Shown here: piece by piece, positions 1 through 4,670 of the stretch | Layout: every line of letters starts with the position of its first letter | How positions within the stretch are numbered: the first letter of the stretch is position 1 | NCBI RefSeq assembly: GCF_023229105.1 | Contig: NZ_JALNZY010000096.1 | Location: 1 to 6,781 of the forward strand | Length of the DNA: 6,781 nucleotides | Reading direction: 5' to 3' | Origin: Sulfurimonas sp. | GTDB taxonomy: Bacteria; Campylobacterota; Campylobacteria; Campylobacterales; Sulfurimonadaceae | The notes under the pieces: model-generated | Databases searched by the model: none | Told to the model about the DNA's origin: nothing | The model's input: only the letters and a program-made list of their open reading frames with translations | Made by a program: the position numbers and the translations under genes

Positions 1-824
1 AAGTGAGCAACTTCATCAGCTCTAACTACTTTCCAACCGTATATCTGATGTGCTCTCATAAGATCGCTGACAGTTGCGGTATCTCTAAGCATTTCAACGC
101 TGAATCCTTTCTGCTCTACCCAAGCAACTGAACGGTTAGGTGTAAACGCACAGGCATTAACTACAAGGTTTCCGCCTTTATAAGTTCCAGTTGTTGTAAG
201 GTTATTGGTTTCGATAATGATGAATCCTGCCATTCTGCCGACCTGACCGCTTGCGATTATCTCATCATTGTTTGTCTTGATGAATCCTGCTGAGCTTGCA
301 ATAGCTTTTGAAAGGTAAGGATCAACAAACAAAGGAATATCCTCATTTACATTCTTTACTTTCATATCTGCTTTAAGTGTCATAAGTGCATCAAATACAT
401 TGCCTGAATCTACGCCAGTTGAGCTAAGATCGGTTGTAACGCCTGCACCTGCATAAATACCAGCTGCAAGGTCTGAGTCCTGATAATTAGCCATTGAATA
501 ACCCATCTCCTGAGCTATTGCAGGATAAAGTCCTTTAACGCTCTGGATGCGGTTAATGTCTGTAACTTTAATAGGGCAGAGTACCTGTTTGTTGATAAGC
601 AGGGTCTGTGACTGGTCATCTACACTTGCATAAGTGATCGAACCGTTAGAATAAGAACTGGATGCAATAGCACCAATGGACGGAAGAGTCACGCTCTGTC
701 CGATAGTTCTGGGGTCTTCAACATTGTCTGGAATCCACAGGAAATTTTTGAAAACCATTCTTTTTTCACGGGCTCTCATTATCTCCCTTCTCATAAGCAT
801 CGGGCTAAACTGTTCTAATGTCAT
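1..824 (-). CDS. Major capsid (coat) protein, HK97 fold, P22 gp5-like; 3' end cut by window
   Basis: This frame stays open from ATG at 824 to the left edge and gives 274 residues without a stop, close to the length expected for the whole protein. It would form the procapsid and mature head shell together with the scaffold encoded just upstream. Visible hallmarks are the N-terminal segment VFKNFLWIPDN (24-34), a P22-coat-like region INKQVLCPIKVTDINRIQS (77-95) followed by a helical stretch ending in YQDSDLAAGIYAGAG (114-128), the segment DIPLFVDPY (162-170), and RMAGFIIIETNNL (197-209), which resembles the GfxVxxSnnL pattern common in these coats. The C-terminal part VEMLRDTATVSDLMRAHQIYG is typical of the last P-domain strands. 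The start is supported by AAAGGAG 7 nt upstream. The position directly after a scaffold-like gene strengthens the call. Family-level naming is inference from pattern; the general role is fairly secure. Confidence 0.85.
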   Translation of the reverse strand, partial: MTLEQFSPMLMRREIMRAREKRMVFKNFLWIPDNVEDPRTIGQSVTLPSIGAIASSSYSNGSITYASVDDQSQTLLINKQVLCPIKVTDINRIQSVKGLYPAIAQEMGYSMANYQDSDLAAGIYAGAGVTTDLSSTGVDSGNVFDALMTLKADMKVKNVNEDIPLFVDPYLSKAIASSAGFIKTNNDEIIASGQVGRMAGFIIIETNNLTTTGTYKGGNLVVNACAFTPNRSVAWVEQKGFSVEMLRDTATVSDLMRAHQIYGWKVVRADEVAH

Positions 825-831
825 TTTGTTT

Positions 832-838
832 CTCCTTT
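832..838 (-). promoter_or_regulatory. Strong ribosome binding site of coat gene overlapping scaffold stop
   Basis: AAAGGAG reads on the minus strand 7 nt before the coat ATG at 824. Its first two A residues are the last two bases of the scaffold TAA stop (839-837). Scaffold termination and coat initiation are therefore tightly linked, which fits translational coupling of two proteins needed together in high copy. The strength of this site compared with those of the terminase genes agrees with high coat expression. Confidence 0.75.
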
Positions 839-1502
839 AATCTTTTAATCCTAATACATCTTTACGATATTTGTCATACTCAGCAGGTGCTAGCTTAGCG
901 ACTTCTTCGTCTGTAAGCTCTTTGCCACCGCCACCAATCCCTTTGTCAAGGTTCTTTTTGCCTGTTTTAAGGGTTTCACTTACTCTATTGTTAACGAGTT
1001 CGTCAAGCTTATCTGCAAATGCCTGAGCTTTAGCGACTGACTTGTCAACATCCTCATCAAGAAACAGATCGGAAAAATCCTCAATACCCTTTTTTGCCGT
1101 AACGCCACGAACAGCATTAAGTTTCTCGAGTCTTGTCTTTTCTGCTCTTTCCTGATTCCGTTCCTTTTCAATTGCTTCAAGCTTTTTAGCCATATCAAGG
1201 TATTTGGGGTCTTCGGGGTCTTTAACTCCATACTTAGTTTTAAACTCCTTTTCATATTCTGGAAGTTTAGCTTCAAGTTGGTCTTGTAACTTTTTAGGCA
1301 GGGTTTCCTTTTCAAAAGTGCCGATTGCCTGAGTAATCTTGGAATCTACGAAAGGTTTTATCATCTTAAACCCTTCATCACTTTTAACAAAATCTAACAA
1401 CCCGTCCTTTTTCAGTTCTTTAAGATAACCCTGTACTTCCTCGTTGTCCTTGTTGTCTGCAATAAACTTTTTGATCTCTTCTAACTTCATCTTAAACTCC
1501 AT
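837..1502 (-). CDS. Phage head scaffolding protein (putative)
   Basis: The product has 221 residues, is highly charged and predicted almost wholly helical. It would act as the internal scaffold that guides coat assembly and is removed before packaging. A Lys/Glu-rich N-terminal part (1-60) is followed by a coiled-coil-like stretch at about 70-130 (EKTRLEKLNAVRG at 121-133). A conserved-looking acidic block DLFLDEDVD (145-153) and FADKLDELVNNRV (162-174) come next. A GGGG linker (190-193) then leads to a short C-terminal tail LTDEEVAKLAPAEYDKYRK, which is the sort of small terminal helix that contacts coat in other scaffolds. It contains no cysteine. Position directly before the coat gene is diagnostic. 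It resembles DUF4355-type scaffolds, but that family assignment is by eye only. Two in-frame starts exist, at 1502 and 1490, each with its own GGAG; the longer form is given. Confidence 0.75.
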   Translation of the reverse strand: MEFKMKLEEIKKFIADNKDNEEVQGYLKELKKDGLLDFVKSDEGFKMIKPFVDSKITQAIGTFEKETLPKKLQDQLEAKLPEYEKEFKTKYGVKDPEDPKYLDMAKKLEAIEKERNQERAEKTRLEKLNAVRGVTAKKGIEDFSDLFLDEDVDKSVAKAQAFADKLDELVNNRVSETLKTGKKNLDKGIGGGGKELTDEEVAKLAPAEYDKYRKDVLGLKD

Positions 1503-1518
1503 TTAACTTAATCTCCTT
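1488..1518 (-). promoter_or_regulatory. Duplicated ribosome binding site and start of scaffold gene
   Basis: Two similar units stand in tandem on the minus strand. The first is AAGGAG followed by ATTAAGTTAA and ATG at 1502, with 10 nt between GGAG and ATG. The second is GGAG (1500-1497, inside the first codons) followed by TTTAAG and ATG at 1490, with 6 nt. The shared core is GGAG(A/T)TTAAG. Both ATGs are in frame, so the protein could be 221 or 217 residues. The second site has the more usual spacing, the first has the longer anti-Shine-Dalgarno match. Confidence 0.55.
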
Positions 1519-1544
1519 GCTAGAACATCTGGCAAGTTAGTTAG

Positions 1545-1573
1545 ATATTAGCAACTTAGTTTCATTTTGTCAA
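1545..1573 (-). promoter_or_regulatory. Predicted sigma-A promoter for scaffold and coat genes
   Basis: On the minus strand there is a perfect TTGACA -35 box (1573-1568), a 17-bp spacer, and TAATAT (1550-1545) as a -10 box preceded by TGC, an extended -10. Transcription would begin near A1538 and leave a leader of about 36 nt before the scaffold start. The site lies between the HNH gene and scaffold, inside what would otherwise be a single late operon. It would raise or separately time scaffold and coat expression. Perfect -35, ideal spacing and TGn together are unlikely by chance in a 130-bp gap, but no transcript evidence is available. Confidence 0.65.
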
Positions 1574-1581
1574 GAGTAAGT

Positions 1582-1621
1582 TAACAGAGTTAGCTTTTTT
1601 GTGTTTTGGCTAACTCGGTTA
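1582..1621 (-). repeat. Imperfect 13-nt dyad between HNH stop and scaffold promoter
   Basis: The arms at 1621-1609 and 1594-1582 (minus strand TAACCGAGTTAGC and GCTAACTCTGTTA) match as an inverted repeat with one mismatch, around a 14-nt A-rich spacer. The dyad starts 12 nt after the HNH stop codon and ends 8 bp upstream of the -35 box at 1573. No T-run follows either arm on either strand, so it does not look like an intrinsic terminator. The same CTAAC/GTTAG words recur around the promoter (for example CTAACTAAC at 1544-1536, at the predicted start site), which favours a protein-binding operator. A processing or stability hairpin at the end of the HNH message is the alternative. Confidence 0.55.
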
Positions 1622-1633
1622 GATTGTGTTAAT

Positions 1634-2098
1634 TTATTTGATTTTACTATACTTTTTTACTATACAGCATACTGTCATTTTGGAAACACCATACATAGTG
1701 CCTATATTTTGCATACTTATTTTCCCAAGCTTATACCATTGATATATTTCCAGTTCTTTTGATGCACTAATCTTTCTGCTATAAGCATTTTCGCCCTTTG
1801 GAGATTTAGGGATTAACCCAGTCTTGTGTGCGTGTTTCATATTTTCTGAGTGAGTTATCATCTCTAAATTTTCTATGTTATTATTATGTTTGTTCCCGTC
1901 AATGTGATTTATCTCTTTTGTTTTTTCTATCTCTCCTACAAAAGCTTCATAGACAATTCTGTGAACCGATGCCATCTTGCCATCAATATAGCATAGATCA
2001 TATCCATCTCTTGGATTTTGCGAAAAATTAACTTTCTTGTAAATTTGCCCATCGTCTGAAACAACATAATCTTTTTTGTAACGGATAAGATTTGACAT
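1634..2098 (-). CDS. HNH homing-type endonuclease with NUMOD4-like N terminus and C-terminal helix-turn-helix
   Basis: The 154-residue protein is predicted to be a site-specific DNA endonuclease. A NUMOD4-like start (about 5-40, YVVSDDGQIYKKV) leads into an HNH_3-type core: HRIVYEAF (46-53) and INHIDGNKHNNNIENLE (63-79), with likely catalytic or metal-binding residues H46, H65, D67, N73/N74 and N77, then HSENMKHAHKTG (83-94). A C-terminal helix-turn-helix (about 112-148, with ISMQNIGTMYGVSKMTV) should give target binding. All key HNH residues look intact. It interrupts the order minor head protein to scaffold and is AT-rich: a hand count of 1681-2100 gives about 33% GC, against 43-48% in sampled lines of portal and large terminase. 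It has its own promoter and a structured leader. Its start at 2098 is supported by GGGAG 8 nt upstream. A selfish homing role is more likely than the packaging role known for HNH genes beside terminases, since it is not adjacent to terminase. Confidence 0.88.
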   Translation of the reverse strand: MSNLIRYKKDYVVSDDGQIYKKVNFSQNPRDGYDLCYIDGKMASVHRIVYEAFVGEIEKTKEINHIDGNKHNNNIENLEMITHSENMKHAHKTGLIPKSPKGENAYSRKISASKELEIYQWYKLGKISMQNIGTMYGVSKMTVCCIVKKYSKIK

Positions 2099-2160
2099 AA
2101 TGCCCTCTCCCGGTTAAGCAGTTAATATTCTGCCCAACTCCCTGCAGGGGAAAGAGCATT
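2099..2160 (-). promoter_or_regulatory. Structured 5' leader that can sequester the HNH ribosome binding site
   Basis: Pairing by hand gives a closing helix of 11 bp (2158-2148 with 2111-2101, two G-U pairs) whose 3' arm, GGGAGAGGGCA, holds the Shine-Dalgarno sequence. Inside it is a second helix of 9 bp (2138-2130 with 2121-2113, two G-U pairs) capped by AAUAUUAA, separated by 9 unpaired nt on one side and one nt on the other. The 5' arm starts at about +3 of the predicted transcript. A competing short hairpin, UCCC (2151-2148) with GGGA (2142-2139) around a CUGCA loop, would release the ribosome binding site, so two states are possible. The pairing is visible in the sequence; the regulatory role is inference. 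Confidence 0.6.
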
Positions 2161-2166
2161 AAGCAT

Positions 2167-2194
2167 ATTATAAGATATTAAATAATGATGTCAA
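2167..2194 (-). promoter_or_regulatory. Near-consensus sigma-A promoter for the HNH gene
   Basis: TTGACA (2194-2189) and TATAAT (2172-2167) are both perfect consensus hexamers on the minus strand, separated by 16 bp. The -35 box overlaps the TGA stop codon of the minor head protein gene. The predicted start is near A2160, just before the leader hairpin. The arrangement would let the endonuclease be expressed independently of the late head operon. Confidence 0.7.
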
Positions 2195-3105
2195 CCGAAA
2201 ACTGGAATAGTTGTACTTCTACAATTAGGGTGCATAGGTGGATAATTGACACCTTCCTGTGCTTCACTTAATAAAAAAACTTTCCCGTCAAGCCCTGAGC
2301 ATATATCACTTGTTCTCTCATCCTCTACTGCAACATATTGATATTTTTCTATACCTGCATCTGCGTATGCTTCGGCTGTTGCCTGTTCTACCACATAAGC
2401 TGATTCTGTTCTTATTAACCTTTCTGCATTACCGAAACTTGTTCCTGTTGCATCACGAATATTTTTAACAGCATCTTTTAAAGGTGCGTTCCTTAAAAAC
2501 TGATCGGCTAATGTTCTGTCAAGTGACGATATAAGCTTTTCTTTGTTCTGCCAGATCGTATCACTAAACTTTACACCTACCCAATTTGTTGAAAGTATCT
2601 GTTGCACTCTTTTGCGGTTCATTACTCCTATATCGGCAACATCTAATTCTTTTAGCGTAAGCGAATAAGCTTTCATTAACGATTTTTCAATATGGTCTGG
2701 AAACTCTGCGTTCTGCCACAGTCTTAATTGTGTTGCTGTTACTCTATGCTCAAGCTTCATCTGTTGTAAACGGCTTATCTTCTCCTGACTACGCAGGTTC
2801 TTGAGATAAAGCCTGAAATCACTATCATAATTTGGCAGAGTGTCAATATATTTGATAAACTCTATTTGTTCTTTTGCGGTAAGCCGTTTGATCGCTTCGG
2901 AATAGGTCATTATTCCGGATTGTGAATATTTACCGTAGAAATTGCCTAACCTTGTTGAATAGTCACGCATAAGGGAATCGTATTTCTTAGCAACTTCGCC
3001 CATAAACTGAACATCTGACTTGAGCAGTCTTTCCTTTTTTAAGATAGAACGCTCTATCCAGTATTCCTTACTCTTGTTCCTCGTTTCCTTCGGTATCTTC
3101 ACCAT
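2191..3105 (-). CDS. Minor head protein, MuF / SPP1 gp7-like
   Basis: The 304-residue protein is expected to sit inside the head next to the portal, and in SPP1-like phages it is packaged with the DNA and helps its release. The N-terminal half is helical and charged, beginning SKEYWIERSILKKE (12-25), a common opening for this family. The C-terminal third is a Phage_Mu_F domain: RLIRTESAYVVEQATAEAYADAG (229-251), then the hallmark DERTSDICSGLDGKVF (262-277) and PPMHPNCRSTTIPV (289-302). It ends right after that domain, so no C-terminal toxin or protease is fused to it. The start ATG at 3105 lies inside the portal gene, giving a 38-nt overlap and no clear Shine-Dalgarno, which suggests coupled translation. 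Its TGA stop is part of the -35 box of the HNH promoter. Confidence 0.9.
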   Translation of the reverse strand: MVKIPKETRNKSKEYWIERSILKKERLLKSDVQFMGEVAKKYDSLMRDYSTRLGNFYGKYSQSGIMTYSEAIKRLTAKEQIEFIKYIDTLPNYDSDFRLYLKNLRSQEKISRLQQMKLEHRVTATQLRLWQNAEFPDHIEKSLMKAYSLTLKELDVADIGVMNRKRVQQILSTNWVGVKFSDTIWQNKEKLISSLDRTLADQFLRNAPLKDAVKNIRDATGTSFGNAERLIRTESAYVVEQATAEAYADAGIEKYQYVAVEDERTSDICSGLDGKVFLLSEAQEGVNYPPMHPNCRSTTIPVFG

Positions 3106-4471
3106 CTGGATTAGCCCTCAAATATTCATCAATTTTAGCTTGTCTGCTTTCCTCTGCCCTGTCCGCCCATTCCTGTGGATTTTCACAGAAACTGCCTACT
3201 CTCAAGGCATCCTGTAACATTACACCCGCATTTACAAGTGTCTGAACTGCTATTGCCTCTTCGGGAAGGTTTGCGGGCTTGTCATAGCTAAATACAACAT
3301 TTACCGTGTAGGGGTCAATGCTCTTGCCTACTGTTTCCCACAACTGGTTACAAATCTTTATAAGGTCAATTATCTGCGTTTCGATAATATCTGCAAAATC
3401 GTTGCTTGCATTATCAATAGGTTTGGTTCTAGTGTTTATTGTAAGGTTGGTGGCTTTGCCTAATACTTCGGGGTCTGCATAGTTTATGTTTCTGCCAAAT
3501 CTGTCTATATTCTTTTCAAGCAGTATTCTAAGTGAGTCAAACGCTTCAACCTGAACCTCACGCTTGAGAAATTCGGCTTTTCCTGCATCGTCCATAAGGA
3601 GGACACGCAACTTTTTAAGCTTTTCGAGTGCTTCAAGTCTGCCCTGTTCGGTATCAACCTTGCCTAAATCATCATTAGTCAACATATAGTTAGTAAGAAC
3701 TAAATAGGATTGTGCAAAGGTATTAAACTGATCGGTTGCACTTGAGCAGAGGTTATTATAAGAATCAATCAAGCTCAATACTGGATAAAAGCAGGGTCTT
3801 GCACATTCGTCTAACTCGGTCATTACCACAGGCACGATACCGAACATATTGGGGTCTGTGCTTACTTCCTCATCAAACTTATCTGCAAGCATAGCACTAT
3901 TACAATCTGAATAAGGTGCGGATTTAAATGTTTTTATCTCATCTGGCGTATAATAATCACAGTAAGCATAATATATATTCTCATCTTCCTGCTTTACATA
4001 CCGTCTTGCAAACTCGGTCAACACACCGTTCTGATAATCCCAAGCACAGTCATATATCTCAGGCACGAACACATCAACATCATCTGCAGCCTCAGTAGTA
4101 GGCTGATAACAGATCATCGCACTTCTACCTGTTGCAAGTAACCATCTGCCAAAATCCTTAACTTTTACATTTAACCTTGAAACACGGTAGAATCTTTTGA
4201 TTATCTCATTCTGGCGGTCTATTTCTTCCTGCGGTGTGTCCTCGTAAAAGTCTATATCTATTGCTTTACCCATACACCAGTTCAAGCGGTTATCGACTAT
4301 TTCAGCTTCAAAGTTATGTATCTGGGGCGTGTTTACATTCCTTTCATACAGCGTTCCAATATCAATTTTATGAGTAGTTTCGGGCTCATAGTCAGCTTTA
4401 TATCTCTGCCAGTATTCACGCTCCTGATCTGCGTATGCTTTCCGTATCTTAAAAAGTCTTGTCAAATCCAT
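3068..4471 (-). CDS. Portal protein, SPP1 gp6-like
   Basis: This 467-residue protein would form the dodecameric ring at one head vertex through which terminase pumps DNA. The features fit the SPP1 Gp6-like portal family. The N-terminal part contains TPQIHNFEAEIVDNRLNWCMGKAI (48-71). A wing region shows GRWLLATGRSAMICYQ (108-123). The central segment VPVVMTELDECARPCFYPVLSLIDSYNNL (213-241) is followed by a stretch SSATDQFNTFAQSYLVLTNY (243-262), typical of the portal stem entry. An arginine-rich crown approach, DRFGRNINYADPEVLG (323-338), follows. The tail from 452 is acidic and disordered (DGEDTEGNEEQE). Length is within the usual 450-510 range. The ATG at 4471 has GAGG 6 nt upstream. It is placed after terminase and before MuF, the standard order. 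Confidence 0.92.
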   Translation of the reverse strand: MDLTRLFKIRKAYADQEREYWQRYKADYEPETTHKIDIGTLYERNVNTPQIHNFEAEIVDNRLNWCMGKAIDIDFYEDTPQEEIDRQNEIIKRFYRVSRLNVKVKDFGRWLLATGRSAMICYQPTTEAADDVDVFVPEIYDCAWDYQNGVLTEFARRYVKQEDENIYYAYCDYYTPDEIKTFKSAPYSDCNSAMLADKFDEEVSTDPNMFGIVPVVMTELDECARPCFYPVLSLIDSYNNLCSSATDQFNTFAQSYLVLTNYMLTNDDLGKVDTEQGRLEALEKLKKLRVLLMDDAGKAEFLKREVQVEAFDSLRILLEKNIDRFGRNINYADPEVLGKATNLTINTRTKPIDNASNDFADIIETQIIDLIKICNQLWETVGKSIDPYTVNVVFSYDKPANLPEEAIAVQTLVNAGVMLQDALRVGSFCENPQEWADRAEESRQAKIDEYLRANPDGEDTEGNEEQE

Positions 4472-4472
4472 T

Positions 4473-4556
4473 TTATACCTCTTTGTTTACTTTTGTTGTA
4501 TATGTTATCCTCAAAACCCCGTGTTTCGAGTTTAATATATGGCGTTTTTGTATCAC
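4473..4556 (-). CDS. Possible 27-residue ORF between mini-protein and portal (doubtful)
   Basis: A GTG at 4556 opens a frame of 27 codons that ends with TAA only 1 nt before the portal ATG. The product would be basic (it starts MIQKRHILNSK and ends TTKVNKEV). Tight packing with both neighbours and a GAGG 11 nt upstream are the only support. The spacing is long and the start codon weak. The same stretch contains a hairpin at 4510-4530, so it may simply be an untranslated spacer. It resembles no family known to me. Confidence 0.2.
   Translation of the reverse strand: MIQKRHILNSKHGVLRITYTTKVNKEV
4510..4530 (-). repeat. Small hairpin in the terminase-portal gap
   Basis: On the minus strand CTCGAAAC and GTTTTGAG can pair over 8 bp (one G-U) around a 5-nt loop ACGGG. 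No U-run follows, so it is not an intrinsic terminator. It lies about 40 nt before the portal start and could be an RNA stability or processing element, or it may be incidental. The sequence pairing is clear, the role is not. Confidence 0.35.
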
Positions 4557-4559
4557 TTT

Positions 4560-4670
4560 TTAATCCGCCTCATCATCTTCATCTATTTCAACAGGTCTAT
4601 AAGCTCTGCAAAATGGACTCGAATAGCTTACAATGCAGTTGCTGACCTTTGCACAAGTATCACAAATCAT
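4560..4670 (-). CDS. Small cysteine-containing phage protein, 36 residues, unknown function
   Basis: The ATG at 4670 follows immediately after the TAA stop of the large terminase, with GGAG 6 nt upstream inside the terminase C-terminal codons, so initiation signals are good. The product is 36 residues. The N-terminal half has four cysteines (C3, C6, C12, C21) beginning MICDTC, a CxxC knuckle that could bind zinc or iron. The C-terminal tail, EIDEDDEAD, is strongly acidic. The tight junction with terminase, the sensible start and non-random composition make it more likely real than chance. Small ORFs of this sort are common between terminase and portal and are often missed by gene callers. No family is recognised; a role in packaging regulation or as a DNA-mimic-like acidic peptide would be speculation. 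Confidence 0.6.
   Translation of the reverse strand: MICDTCAKVSNCIVSYSSPFCRAYRPVEIDEDDEAD

Noticed and set aside
980..1315. Minus-strand 111-codon frame inside the scaffold gene
   Set aside because: It is an alternate-frame shadow of the scaffold gene, whose composition and context are convincing; the shadow product has no recognisable motif and no good start signal.
1582..1621. Intrinsic terminator for the HNH gene
   Set aside because: The dyad has long arms but AT-rich pairing, a 14-nt loop and no U-run after either arm on either strand; an operator or processing hairpin fits better.
2140..2149. CCCTGCAGGG perfect palindrome as a stand-alone operator or restriction-type target
   Set aside because: It is only 10 bp and lies inside the leader RNA fold, where it is better explained as part of the alternative pairings.
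1503..2190. Group I intron or IscB/HEARO-type omega RNA around the HNH gene
   Set aside because: The flanking genes are complete and not split, only about 60 nt of leader is structured, no group I core elements are seen, and the protein is a 154-residue HNH/HTH protein without the RuvC or bridge-helix parts of IscB.
1828..2468. Plus-strand frames antisense to the HNH and MuF genes (1828-2031, 2259-2468)
   Set aside because: The opposite strand carries full HNH and MuF motifs; these frames lack start signals and look like antisense artefacts.
3020..3217. Plus-strand frame of 65 codons over the portal-MuF overlap
   Set aside because: It is antisense to two recognised genes, hydrophobic by codon mirror effect, without start signals or independent support.
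4472..4559. Promoter directly upstream of portal
   Set aside because: TTGAGG at about 4515 has no acceptable -10 box at proper spacing, so it was not called.
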